A stretch of DNA of 64,000 bases, from positions 1-64,000 of the forward strand of contig JADLZK010007675.1 in assembly GCA_015847255.1 (NCBI GenBank), written 5' to 3'. The stretch comes from Hyparrhenia diplandra. Lineage: Eukaryota; Streptophyta; Magnoliopsida; Poales; Poaceae. Below are positions 11,865 to 23,124 of this stretch, piece after piece. The position numbers were made by a program, and so were the translations under genes. The notes beneath the pieces were generated by a model, which was not told the origin of the DNA, ran no database searches, and worked only from the letters and a program-made list of their open reading frames with translations. Numbering within the stretch: position 1 is the first letter of the stretch; the number at the start of each line of letters is the position of its first letter.

Positions 11865-12400
11865 CGGCGGCCTAAAATGCACCGCGCAGTGCATTTGCTA
11901 CGCAAATGCACCCAACCCGCCCCATCGCCTCCCTCCTAGCACGCTGCTCTATCAAATTGACAATAGACCCACCTCTCTACCTACCCCACCTCATTCCCCG
12001 CAGCTGATTCCCCACCTCCCCCACCTCCTTCCCCATGGTGGTCATCGGGCACCAATTACAACCCGATCTTGTATTCGATTTGTAACATATGCGTGTTCCG
12101 AGTTACAATCACCGCATGCACTGCTAGCTAATCTCTCTCTACACCGCCCATCCCGCATGCGGGGAATCTTTTTTGTTTCGGATCGAAAAAAATGCAATAT
12201 CTCCTAAACCGTAGCTCAATTTTAGATCCGTTTGCACCAGGTTGTTCAAAAAAAATGTGCTTAACAAAATGAGATCCAACATGACTATATTTGACAAAAA
12301 AAAATTCGAAAAGTGCGTAATTGTAACTTCATCGTACTATGAGTTGCCATCGTGACTACAACACAATTGCAACTTGATCAGTAGCATACTTAGCGTTTGT
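11865..12400. repeat. Left inverted terminal and subterminal region
   Basis: Contains the terminal hairpin at 11889-11911 and, from about 12150 to 12380, the arm that is inverted relative to about 22780-23000. The two arms differ by small indels and substitutions, so they have been diverging. No protein is encoded; the local 119-codon frame is low-complexity and unsupported. Confidence 0.6.
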
Positions 12401-12760
12401 TGTAACCACTTGGAACATATTTTTCACAACCTAGTTGCAAGCCTAGCTAGCTACAACCTAGTTACATGCAACCGTAGTGCTTATTGCTACTACATGCAAC
12501 TTGTTACAACCTAATTGCAAGTCTAGCTGGTGAACAACGTGTATTTTATACACCCTATATTTGTACTCTACCCATTGCAACTGCGAGACTAGACCAATCG
12601 CAACTATAACACCATACTCATTGCAACTTGACGGAACTAGCTAATTCAAACAAATTTGATCCAGTGCAACTAGATCTAATGCAATTGTAACCTAATGCAG
12701 TCCAATTATGACTCGAGTCAGGCCAGTTGCAACTAGACAAGAACCAATGACAGCTCTGTG
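12355..12760. repeat. TTGCAA motif cluster 1
   Basis: At least ten TTGCAA or one-mismatch variants occur in 400 bp (for example GTTGCAAG, ATTGCAACT, GTTGCAACTAG). The 8-mer GTTGCAAC is its own reverse complement, so the motif is orientation-neutral. Such subterminal arrays resemble transposase-binding repeats. Confidence 0.6.
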
Positions 12761-13094
12761 TCTATGTCTTTAGTATAATGCTGAATTGCAAACTGTTATA
12801 GTATCAATTGCAAATATTTTTAACTGCAATTTTAGTGAGGAGTATATGCAATTTGTATTGCTACTGATCCTACATTGCCCTGGACATTTTTGTTGTGTTG
12901 AGCATATGTGTTCAGGTTGTAGACACATTCTACTGATTGGACATAGGACAGGGAGGACAATCAGGGAGGATATCATGTTGAATACACATGCAAACAAGTG
13001 CAATCAGACAGTGGGGCTATGTGAATTCAGAGAAGGAAGGGAAACACTTCCTAACAGTGTGGCCACCACAGATTAAGCCGTGAAGAGCACAGAA

Positions 13095-13575
13095 GAAAAA
13101 ATAGACAATTTTTTTATGGAATAACAATAGACAAGAGAGGGTCCTGTCCTAGCACAACAAACAACTCACAATAGACAATTCTTTTCTATGGAAAAACAGA
13201 GACAAGATAGGGAGCTGTCTGGAACAGCAAACAAGAAAAAAAAATAAACAATTTTTTTATGAAATAACAATAGACAAGAGAGGGTCCTGTCCTAGCACAA
13301 CAAACAAGACAATTCTTTTCTATGAAAAACAGAGACAAGATAGGGAGCTGTCCTGAAACAACAAACAAAGAAAAATAGACATTTTTTTTATGGAATAACA
13401 ATAGCTAAGAGAGGGTGCTGTCCTAACACAACAAACAACTCACAATAGACAATTCTTTTCTATGGAAAAACATAGACAAGATAGGGAGCTGTCCCTGGAA
13501 TAAACAAACAAGGAAAAATAGATAATTTTTTTTATAGAATAACAATAGACAAGAGAGGGTGCGTCCTAACAAAGC
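13095..13575. repeat. Tandem repeat, ~130-146-bp unit, about 3.5 copies
   Basis: Each unit has two related halves. One reads roughly CAATTTTTTTATGGAATAAC and the other CAATTCTTTTCTATGGAAAA, each followed by AGACAAGA(G/T)AGGG and a CTGTCC(T)-AACAAACAA block. The first half recurs at about 13105, 13242, 13373 and 13519. Non-coding. Confidence 0.75.
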
Positions 13576-13671
13576 AAACAATTGACCGTACGATCAAAAA
13601 CCAGCGGTCAGACTAGTCATCCAGTCAATTGACTTGACAAATCACTGCACCCAAGACAATTGACAAGACAA

Positions 13672-13846
13672 AATACAAATTGCAACCTAGTTGATAGCCA
13701 ATTGCAATAGATTGATGACCACAGTACTGCAACAACCCACGACTGGTAAGTTACCATTTGCAACAATGGACTGTCTCCATTTGCAACACTACAAGTGACA
13801 CAATCGCAACATGTTGATGACCACTATTGCGCAGACACACAAAAGG
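13672..13846. repeat. TTGCAA motif cluster 2, interrupted by the LTR insertion
   Basis: This stretch (AAATTGCAACCTAGTTGATAG onward) matches the copies at about 18195 and 18550. It breaks off at ACACAAAAGG, exactly where the LTR begins, and resumes as GGCCGATAAATTA after the LTR. In the intact copy at 18710 the two halves are contiguous (CACAAAAGGGCCAATAA). Confidence 0.7.
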
Positions 13847-16800
13847 TGTAACAGAACCGCCTAATTACCGGGCCCACTGCACTGTCATTGTCCCAAAGAC
13901 CTCTTGACAAACTGTGCGAGATACACCCGATAACTTAAGAAGCCCCGTTGATAACTCATACCGGGATCAACAAAGGAGTAGCTACAACATTACAACATTT
14001 GTTACAAAAATATAGATCGAGTGCGGAGGAATAATAACATTAATTTTACAAAATGTGAGTAAGTTACATTTGAGTAAACTTAACTTAATTAATTTGCGGA
14101 AGCCGAGTAGACTAGAAGACAACCGGATCATGTCGTGCCCACCGACATAACCTTGGTTAACAAAGACGAGTCAACACCGCAACAAGGGTTAACAAACCAA
14201 AGTACGGGAGTACTCAACAAGACTTACCCGACTAAAGAAAATAGGAGAAGAGTCAAGAATCTTTGGTCTAATAGGATTCAAGGTAAGGCTTTTAACAAGA
14301 ATCAAGGACTCATTTTTGCGGAAAAGCTTACTAAAAGTGAATCCTTACTTTCAATATATTTTTACTTCAGGTGAGTAGTTCATATACTCTAGGTGATCCT
14401 ACACTAGAGCAAACATTTCTTTCATAAGCCAACTTTCTTTCTTCAAAACCATGTTCCATCAATTACTACGATGAAGGTCAGGGAATCGGGTCTCCTTCTC
14501 CGAGAAGCAACGGCGATTCATGAACCGATTATAATCCCACCGGGATCCCTAACCACACGACATATGTAGCACTTAAGCTTGCATATATCAACCTTCTTTG
14601 ATTTGTCCAAAACGGGAACGAGGCTGCGCCACCCGAGAGCACAAAGTACTCCACCTTCCTACCCCGTCCTAATGACGGTTTGACCCAAGTAGGGTGGGTA
14701 CACGCTACTCCCCGCCATCTCTCCACTCCCCAAAGGCGTGGTTGTCATTCCGATTTGGCTCCACCGAGATCCCGCCACCGAGTATGTGGCTAGTTAGGGT
14801 CGATCGACTGGGGTGATGCCGGTCCGACGTGCCATTGACCAAAAAGATCTCAGGCGCAATATGCGTTCAAAACGTCCCCGATTTCACTCGGGCCAAACAA
14901 CGGACGGTCCTTAAAAGCGACCAACACGGGACAAGCACGGCTAGGAATCCCTTTAGGCTTTCAACCTACGTCGTCCGATCTCAAATTCATCACTACAACT
15001 CTTTCTTTTCTCGAAAACTGTACCATCTCCTCAAATAAAACATTTTGATGAAAAACCTAACTAATTAAAGGAGGGCTAAGCATCACTAAACATTTTCGAA
15101 ATGAAACAAAGGTTATCAAGGATGGTATTGAAATAAACAAGGATGGTAATGCAAAGAATTAGGTTATCACTCAACTCCTAATTACTTAATGCAATAAAGC
15201 ATAGACAAAAGTGATATACAGCTTTTAAAACATCAAGGAAGGGTTTAATGTAACCGGGGCTTGCACGTGTTGCGAGGAAAAGTTAGATTCGAAATTGGAT
15301 CACTCACGTCACCCTTGACACCAACGATCGGGTGGATGCACCTTCTCCAAAGCTTGGTCATCGTAAACCACATCACTCTCGTTCACTACACGTAATAATG
15401 GTACATTGCTTAAAATGATGGATTGGTAAACAAGATGCTTGATGGATGCATGAAATGATAAATATCTTGAGTACAACTTTCCTTCACGATAAAGTTGCAA
15501 CCCAACAAAACCAACTTGTTGAACTACTCTACAAGATATCATCACCATTGCCTAAGGAGTTCTCAAGGACCATTTGATTGTGGTATGATCCAAGTTTCAT
15601 AAAACAACCCAAAAGTCACACAAAAACCTAAATCATTCTACACTAAACATTATATTTAAACACATAAAATAATAGAGCATAAAATATAAAATAATTTAAA
15701 CATTTCAAAATGACTCCAAACTTTTTACACAAGTAGGTCACATTATAAAACAGTACCAAATAAATTTTCATGAATTTTAGAAATATATTTTATTTTTAAA
15801 AATCATGGAAGATGCATTTTCAATTAAAATTTGTAATTTTAAAACATGCAAGAACTACTCAAAATCTAAGTTTCAAAATTTTCATATGTAAATATACTCA
15901 TAAGAAGACTCTACAAAAATTTTCAGAATTTGTGAAGCAAGATTTGAATTTATATGAAAATCACAAAGTTCAAAGACTATTCATAACTTCGGGAAAATAA
16001 ATAAACACTCTTTAAAACAAAACCCGGCCTTGGGCGAAGTCGGCCCAAAGACTGTGCTCGGCCCGATTAATCAGGCTTATAGACCGCCCATAGGAATAGT
16101 AACAGACCGCCCCGGTTCGCCTGCCCATTTGCCTTGGCACTTTTATAGAAAAGACCTTGAACTTTTATAAAATAGCAAACAAGTCCAAACCACTATTTAA
16201 CTAAGTCACGAGACTTATCACTTAGCCCCCTTGACTTTTTGTAATTTGCAAACTCGGTCCACGAAGGACTCTAGAGCAGAGGCGGCCGCGGTGGTGGCGC
16301 TCGGCCGGCGGCAAGGCTCGGCGGGGCTTTCCGGCGACGGCGAGGCGAGCATCGCAAACGCGCCACGGGCGACCAAAACCCTCACACAATCGAACCAAAC
16401 GGAACCTCCGCGGATGTGCCTTACAAGGCGGCGGCATGGCAACGCGAAACTCGCCGGCGGCCGGCGTTCGATGGCTACGATGACGCGAAAAGCGGCGAGC
16501 GGGCGGCACACTCGTGTGACGAGGAGCTCACCGTGGGTACGGTGCAGTGCTGTATTGGGTTTGGGCGGAGCAAGCGAGATATGCTCGCGGCGGCGGGCGG
16601 CGATGGCGGCGTTCTCGGCGGCAGCGATGGCGTCCGGCGCGTTGGGGCTTCGGCTCTGAAAACGGCGGGCGACCATGATCACGTGTCAAAGGCGAACTCA
16701 GCGCGACAAGATGGCGTTGCGAGAGACTCACCCGTGGACGGCCGGCCGGCGGCGGCGGATCGCGGCGGCTGATGCCCGGCCGTGGGGAAGATGGCGGCGC

Positions 16801-17616
16801 TTCGGCGGCGGCGCAGCTTACGGGCGATCTGCGAGGGCTGCGGGCAGCTCAATGAGTGCGCAAGGATGACTTGAGCTTCGGCCGGCGCTCAATTAGCGTG
16901 GTTAGGGCTTACTAGCGGCGGCGCAAGGCGGCGGAGGCGTGGTGATCGGCGGCGGAGGAAGAAGAAGAAGAAGCAGCGCCGGCCTCAGGAGCCTTAAGAG
17001 AGAAAGAAAAGGGCGGGGGCGTGGATGGCGGTTTCGCGAACTCGCCCTGGTGGCTAGTGACGCGCGAAAACGCTCGGCGCCCACGGCGGGCGGCGGCGGA
17101 TGTGGACCGGCATGGGCAACCCTGTCGGAAATTAATTGTAGCACCCAAACCATAACTTTCGGATTTTTGCAAATTACTTTCAAAATTTGAACTGAACTCA
17201 AAAACTTCAAAAAGCAACTTGGCTTAAAATTTCAAGATCTACAATTTTCACAATTGGAAGATTTTCAAATTCTGCCTCTAAATATGACTTTTGAAATGGG
17301 GTCAAAAGGAAGAATTTTGAATTCAAAATTACTTTTAAAATTACTCAAAAACTTGAAAAACTTTGTACATATCTTTTGTTCATCAAGAAAAGATCTACAA
17401 AGTAGCTTTTGAAAGTTTTGTCAAATTTTGCATAGATTTTGAAATATAGAAAAGGGGGTAAAGAAGGGTTAGGGTTTAGGGTTTCGGACAAGGGGGGTAA
17501 CTCTCGGATTTTGATTCTTTTCACGCCTCGTCGACCGCACAACGTAACCAAACATAAAAGAAACTTATTTTTGTCCAAACCATTACTTAAGCGGTATATA
17601 AACACGGGGTGTTACA
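13847..17616 (-). mobile_element. Solo LTR, ~3.8 kb, of a large-LTR Ty3/gypsy retrotransposon
   Basis: Read on the minus strand it starts TGTAACACCCCGTG and ends CGGTTCTGTTACA, the TG...CA ends of an LTR. The flanks AAAGG (left) and AAAGG/AAGGG (right, one A ambiguous with the LTR end) fit a 5-bp target duplication within a TTGCAA repeat. No gag, protease, reverse transcriptase or integrase is present between the ends, and no second LTR copy was found, so it is read as a solo LTR left by recombination. The 3-4 kb length, the TGTAACACCC start and a GC-rich internal block (about 16240-17110) are typical of Tekay/RIRE3-type grass LTRs; that family name is inference. Open frames in the GC-rich block are not treated as genes. 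Confidence 0.65.
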
Positions 17617-17754
17617 AAGGGCCGATAAATTATCATAACACCAAACAGATGTAGCAGATTGTTTACAAACTATGAGCTCAACATGATTAAACACCCAATG
17701 AGATGGTACCATCCTTAACAAGATCTAACTAAAAATGGAGATCATGGACCCTAA

Positions 17755-18790
17755 AGTCAGCAACCGCCATAAACCCTAAACTCGGCAAACACCATGAACC
17801 TAAAAGTCGGAAACGCCATTAAAAGTGTCTCTCAAAAACCTTGACGGGAAGGGGCATGCTTAACAACATGGTCAATAGTCATTTGCAACATGGTGATGAC
17901 CCATAGTAACACAATGGCTAGTAAATTACCATTTGCGACAAGGGAGTGTCTCTAGTTACAACACCACAAGTTAGACGATTGTAACCTAGTTAACAACCAT
18001 TTGTAACAAGGGTGATAAACACAGTTGTGACTATAACGCTAGTAAAAACTCCATTTGTAATATTGGAGTGTCCACAATTACAACAACAGAAATAACACGA
18101 TTGCAACATGCTCCATTTCCGTTTTTACAAATCTTTCATCCTTGCGATAGTCTCAAACAATAATTGTAAAAAACCTTGTTGCACAAAAAAAAAAATGCAA
18201 ATTGCAACCTAGTTTATAGCCAATTGCAACAAGTTGATGACCACGGTTGCAACACCCCTCAAGGGCCGGTAAGCTACCATTTGCAACAATGGATCTGTCT
18301 CTAGTTGCAACACTACAAGTAACACAATCGCAACATGTTGATGACCACTGTAGCAAACACAAAAAAGGGCTAGTAAATTACTATTTGCAACAATGGAGTG
18401 TCTCCAATTGAAGTTTTGAAATAACATTGGAGTATCCTCAATTGCAACAACGGAAATAACACGATTGCAACATGCTCCATTTACGTTTTACAAATCTTTC
18501 CTTGTTGCGTAGTCTCAATCAAGAATTGCAAAAAACCCGGTTGCAACAAAAATGCAAATTGCAACCTAGTTGATAGCCAATTGCAATAGGTTGATGACCA
18601 CAATTGCAACACTCGGTACCGGTAAGTTACCATTTGCAACAATGGATTGTCTCCATTTGCAACACCGCAAGTGACACAATCACAACATGTTGATGACCAT
18701 TTGTTGCAAACACACAAAAGGGCCAATAATGTACCATTTGCAATAATGGAGTGTCTCGAGTTGCAACACGCAAGTGACACAATTGCAAGA
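17755..18790. repeat. TTGCAA motif cluster 3, long tandem and direct repeats
   Basis: Two consecutive copies of a ~350-bp unit start near 18195 and 18550. Landmarks are AAATTGCAACCTAGTT, TTGATGACCAC, GTAAG(C/T)TACCATTTGCAACAA and GGAGTGTCTC. A further ~400-bp segment, 17755-18130, is repeated in direct orientation at about 23850-24310. TTGCAA or close variants occur every 25-40 bp throughout. Confidence 0.7.
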
Positions 18791-18819
18791 ATCAAAAACC
18801 ATCAATAGCAAATTATTAC

Positions 18820-19420
18820 TATCATCTAAAAAAACAAGAAAATAATTATTACTAGTATTATTTTCTCTTAGTTTTTATTACTGTTTGTAAATTTATTACT
18901 ACTTGTATTATTTTGTTAAGCATATAATTCCCTATAGCCATGCCAATGGTAAATAATTCACTTTGATAGTCATCGAGACATTCGGTCTGTGGACAAGGTA
19001 TTTTTTATTACTAGCAACATCATTAGAGTCTGCAAAATAATTCCCTCCAGACTAATGAGGAATAAAATTAACTGTCGTAGTACTGTCATTGCTAATAAAA
19101 ATAATTCCATCATGGCATGTAAGTAGTAAATTCGCTTATGTTTAACACCAGGGCATCCGCCGGCCGAACAATTTTTATTATACTCGTAGTGTCATTTATA
19201 TTTAAGAAAATAATTCAGTCATGGCCCAGTGGGCAATAAATTCGCCAGGTTGTCTGGTCACCGGTGGGACTCTTTTTATTACTAGCCCTAAATGATATTA
19301 GTAATAAAAATAACATGATTGGAGAGCAGACATGCCAGTAATATCATTTTGTTAAGTATTATAAATAATGTAAATAATTATGTCCTAACGTGCAAGCGGT
19401 AAATTTGCATGTGAATTCTC
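18820..19420. repeat. Degenerate ~115-bp tandem repeat
   Basis: Blocks of TTTTTATTACTAG, AATAAAAATAATTC, CATGGC(A/C) and GTAAATTCGC recur about five times. Copies are diverged and non-coding. Confidence 0.5.
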
Positions 19421-20429
19421 ATAAAGATAGGTGTAGACGGATGTGATTTCTCCTTAAGTTAACAAAAACACATGAATGCAGCAAAATGATCAATAGTTTT
19501 GGTTTAGTTTGATGTAGAAAAAGGCCAAAGAAGCCACACCTTGCAAAAATATTGTACAGGAGGTGTGCAAATATATAAACTGCAAATAAAAAGTTCACTG
19601 AAAACATGATAGAAAGGATCGAAAAATGTAGTTCTTATTATTTTTTAGCCACATCCCAACAAAATTAAATACACAAAACTGTGCTTCTCAGATTGCTAGT
19701 CTAGCATTTGATCGAGCACCTTGCAGGCCCAAATACATGAATGACAATAGCGGCCGGCGACATCAGTGGAGTGCAAGCCAGACTGATGTGCGTGCATCAA
19801 ACATTCTCAATGATCTGGAAAGACAGGAAAAAACAAAACGATAAAATCAATTAAGAGTGGCCATCGTAGCTCCCATACATCTGCTCTGCTCGTCCACCCT
19901 CATAATCAGGAATCACCAGGAGTTGATGCCGATGCGGCGATGCGGAGGGGTAGGCACCAGATGTCATGGACGCGACGAAGACACCGTTTAGAAAAATCCA
20001 ACATTATCAACAGTAGTTCCTGTAGGGGTACGAGGAAAAAATAAAATCACTTCGAAAAATTAATCCATCGCACGGTGAATGGAGATGCTCCTCCATCTCG
20101 TATGGGAGCCTAGACGTGCGTTCCAGTACAGATCCACCGCCAGTGAGGTGCCGGAGGTCCGCCACCGCCATGCGCGTGGGGACGAGCCAATGAGGCGGAT
20201 GCATTCCGAGAAGACACACAGTGTGAGGCAGACACCAACCCACCTGTAGGAGCTCCGATCAGATTACGCAGACAACCAAGAGCGCGACGGCCCGGCCAGT
20301 GGATTCGCGGCTGCAGGTGCGGGGAGGAAGCGCGGCGGTGGCCGAAGGAAGGATGCGTCGGGAGGAGGAAGCGCGGCGAGCACGGGGACGCGCGCGACGC
20401 GGCACCTTCCAGAAATTGACGGGGAGCGG
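19421..20429. other. Interior of the composite element, no gene recognised
   Basis: AT-rich sequence to about 19850, then moderately GC-rich sequence. Short frames only. Possible gene-fragment cargo from 20100 on cannot be identified. Confidence 0.35.
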
Positions 20430-21760
20430 GGAGGAGTGGGGAAGGAAATTGACGGGGAGCGGTGAGGAGGATTGAGATTGGGTAACTTTGCTCTGTAAAG
20501 TTACAATGTAACTTTCTCTCCATCTGAGCCCTCCAAATCAGATCCAAAGGCTATCCTTTCTCTCAGCTTGAGGGGCTCATCGGTCAGTGACTCGTTAGCT
20601 ACCATCGTCATGACTGTCTTCACCAGTTCTACACGGCCTTGGTAGCCAGCGGTTCGTCCAGCCGCCGGCGTCGCTCGCCAGCCTAGGGTCAAAGATGCCC
20701 TGATACGGTGGGGACGTGGGGGACGCATCTAGGCGCGGCCGGTGGCGCGCCCACGGCGGCGGCATTTGGCCGGGGAGCACGCTGGGCGAGACTTCGGTGC
20801 TTGGACACGGCGCATCTGCGCGCGGCGATGGCGGCGTACGTACGCTCGCCCGGCCAGGGGCTCGTCACCGCGGCGGCTGTGCTCGGCCGGGCGCACCCCC
20901 ACGGCAGGGGCGAGCTCGCGCGCCGGTGGTGCGTCCTTGCGGAGACGAGGAGCAAGGAGCCATGGTGGCGCGTCCGCGCGGAGACGAGGAGCAAGGAGCC
21001 ATGGTGGCGCGTCCGCGCGGAGACGAGGAGCAAAGAGCCACGGTGGCGCGTCTACGCTGTCGTCTTGTATTGATTGCCCCGACACTCTGCCGTCGTGCCT
21101 CGCCATTCTTGCTTGATGGGCTCATCTCAGATACAGCCATGGAGTCGTCTCAGCAGCTGAAGGCATGGATAAGGATCTGAAGCCAGGCACAGCGCGTCAA
21201 CTTCACGCTCGCCACGCCAGCCTCCGCACCGTCTGCACTCGGTCGCCGCACTTGTCGTGCCGCCCTTCGCCCGGTCTCACACACACTCGCGGTGCTCGCC
21301 GGGAGCTCACCGCTGCCGCCAATGACGGTAGTGGCACCGCTCCTGACCACCAGCAGCAGGGTCATGGCGGTGCGGGCGCTGCGGTGTCGCCAAGCCGTGG
21401 CGGGGCGTCTCGCCCATCGATGACGACGCCGGCGGTCCTGGTAAGTACGTTCCTACATGCCTGCAAGATGGGCAGCGACGTCGGCGGCGTAGCCATGTGT
21501 GCGCGCGCGTAAGGAGGGCTGGGATCCGGGCCGACGAACGCGCGAGCTGGGAACGTCGCGCTCTGCCGCTGCCAGCACGCGTACGCGCGAGCGCCCAGGC
21601 GAGCTGCCGCTGAAATGGCCAACTTTGGTAAATTATTAATGCTTAAAATCACTAGGTGCGTTGGATCTTGAATGGAGGTACCGGATCAACGGAAAGTTAC
21701 AACGTAACGTTATGAAGCAAAAGTTACTGAATCCGCCCCGGTGAGGAGGCAGGAGGCGGT
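20430..21760. mobile_element. Nested element with ~90-bp inverted repeats and GC-rich cargo (Pack-MULE-like)
   Basis: About 20490-20560 (GTAACTTTGC, AAGTTACAATGTAACTTT, ATCAGATCCAA) is inverted at about 21655-21735 (TTGGATCTTGAATGG, AAAGTTACAACGTAAC, CAAAAGTTAC). Between the arms lies a ~1-kb block of about 65-70% GC with several overlapping open frames and a 39-bp tandem repeat. This layout suits a MULE that captured host sequence, but no 9-bp target duplication could be found and the cargo protein is not recognisable. Confidence 0.45.
20940..21056. repeat. 39-bp tandem repeat, three copies
   Basis: A 39-bp unit containing GGAGACGAGGAGCAAGGAGC and CATGGTGGCGCGTCCGCGC is repeated three times. 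The second and third start 39 bp apart and the last copy carries a few substitutions. Because 39 is a multiple of three, all frames stay open, which explains the long overlapping ORFs here. Confidence 0.85.
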
Positions 21761-21839
21761 TTTGGGACGGGTGGCGACAGGAACTAGCGGCGTGCGGCGT
21801 CGGACTCAGACCAGGTGCACTGGCGGGTCGGTTGGGCCT

Positions 21840-21867
21840 GGGTGCATTTTGTACAACAAATGCACCC
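21840..21867. repeat. Perfect hairpin at a second right-type element end
   Basis: Arms GGGTGCATTT (21840-21849) and AAATGCACCC (21858-21867) surround an 8-base loop. The flanking CAGGTGCACTGGCGGGTCGG resembles CAGGTGCACCCCTGGCGCGTCGG before the hairpin at 23073, in the same orientation. Confidence 0.75.
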
Positions 21868-21884
21868 GGGTGTATTATATCCAA

Positions 21885-22712
21885 CCCTTGAACTACTCAA
21901 ACAAAATAAAAAAAGGAGAAAACCTTTTCGCATCGTTGTCGAGCAAATCGGGAATGTTGTCGAGCAAATTCTTTTGAATGCAGCACTTAAGAACGGCAAC
22001 ATCTTTTTAATGGGGTCATGCCGAATTCGACGGTCTCTTTGCACCCAATCATAGTCAATGGAATCAAGGATATCGATGCGTTCATGAATGCGGTTGATGC
22101 AATAAACAAAATAGTGACCATCATCACACATAGGAAAAAAAAATCTGCAAACAAACAATGTTGGTACATCAATTACAAAAGGTGGATATAGTAGATTTTT
22201 AAAAAGAAAAAAATTCAAGGGAAAAAAACACCAATTGCAAACCTATTGTAGTATCCATTTGCAACAAACAGTAGACACCAATTGCAACACGCAGTAACTG
22301 GGTTCATTACAGATTGCAACAATACAGGAGAGAGGGATAATAATTCCAATGGAAAAAATAAAATCACCAATTGCAACCTATAGCAAGTATCCATTTGCAA
22401 CAAACAGTAGACACCAATTGCAACACAAAAACTAGGTTCATTAGAAATGCAACAAAATAGGTCGAGAGTGAGAGAAATAATTGCAAGGGAAAAAATAATC
22501 AAGTACACACCAGTTGCAACACATACGTAACTAGGTTCACGACAAATTGCAACAACAGAGGTCAGAGAGAGAGAGATAATAAGATACAAACCAGCTTGGC
22601 CTCATGGAAGTCAGGATAATGCTCAAGTTCAGTCTCAAGATGTGTCCGTAAGACGCGGAAATCATCAATCTCAGTTACCCCATCCGCTTCAAATACACTC
22701 GTCACACATTGT
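21885..22712 (-). pseudogene. Ulp1-like (peptidase C48) fragment of transposon type
   Basis: Minus-strand positions about 22155-21990 encode FPMCDDGHYFVYCIN followed by HERIDILDSIDYDW. This pattern, a His within D-G-H-(Y/W) and an Asp within IDILDS, matches the catalytic His and Asp of C48 cysteine proteases found in plant MULE and CACTA elements. Further upstream on the same strand, about 22712-22590, an open stretch reads FEADGVTEIDDFRVLRTHLE, plausibly another exon ending at a GT near 22590. A TTGCAA array lies between them. No start codon, no catalytic Cys region and no full domain are present, so it is a decayed fragment. Known C48 enzymes process SUMO; activity here is not expected. Confidence 0.5.
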
Positions 22713-22830
22713 ATATGAGTGTGTAGGTTGAGCTACAATAAAAAAAAGTCAAAGTGCTGCAATGGGCTAAATATGCTACAATCAAGTTGCAATTGTGTTG
22801 TAGTCACGATGGCAACTCATAGTACAGTGA
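22225..22830. repeat. TTGCAA motif cluster 4
   Basis: About ten TTGCAA(A/C) motifs in 340 bp, mostly as CCAATTGCAAC, CATTTGCAAC or AAATTGCAAC, in three successive ~120-bp units (copies of CAACAAACAGTAGACACC at about 22262 and 22398). Two more motifs lie at about 22785 and 22830. Confidence 0.65.
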
Positions 22831-23072
22831 AGTTGCAATTACGTACTCGAAAAAAAAGTTTGTGAAATATAATCATGTTGGATCTCATTTTGTTAAGCAC
22901 ATTTTTTCCAACAACCTGGTGCAAACGGATCTGAAATTGGAGCTATGGTTTAGGAGACATTGCATTTTTTCGATCCGAAACAAAAAAGATTCCCTGCATG
23001 CGGGATTCCCAGGAAGGTCTCGTGCACGCGGACGGGACAACCAGGTGCACCCCTGGCGCGTCGGTTGGCTTT

Positions 23073-23099
23073 GGGTGCATCTGTCTGGCAGATGCACCC
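23073..23099. repeat. Perfect 11-bp-arm hairpin at the right end of the composite element
   Basis: Arms GGGTGCATCTG and CAGATGCACCC flank the loop TCTGG. AGTGCACAATATACATACAG follows; the TA-rich flank is short and imperfect here, unlike the other (TA)n borders. Confidence 0.75.
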
Positions 23100-23124
23100 A
23101 GTGCACAATATACATACAGCGAAC

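Larger units (their letters stand above)
11865..23115. mobile_element. Large composite DNA element with inverted ends and TTGCAA motif arrays
   Basis: The left end has a perfect hairpin, GTGCATTTGC (11889-11898) with GCAAATGCAC (11902-11911). The right end has GGGTGCATCTG (23073-23083) with CAGATGCACCC (23089-23099). Just inside each end an extended inverted repeat can be followed: about 12150-12380 on the left pairs with about 22780-23000 on the right. Shared landmarks are CATGCGGG, TTTGTTTCGGATCG, TGCACCAGGTTGTT and GAGTTGCCATCGTGACTACA, read in opposite directions. A second right-type end lies at 21840-21867. The interior holds a solo LTR, tandem repeats, a GC-rich insert and a Ulp1-like fragment, so the element is nested and rearranged. 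Superfamily is unproven; MULE-like or CACTA-like are possible, and the Ulp1-type fragment fits either. Confidence 0.6.

Noticed and set aside
16222..17210. Several open frames of 80-154 codons on both strands
   Set aside because: They lie in the GC-rich part of the solo LTR, are open on both strands because of composition, and show no protein features.
21150..21512. Frames of 71-115 codons on both strands after the 39-bp repeat
   Set aside because: No recognisable protein; overlapping on both strands in GC-rich cargo.
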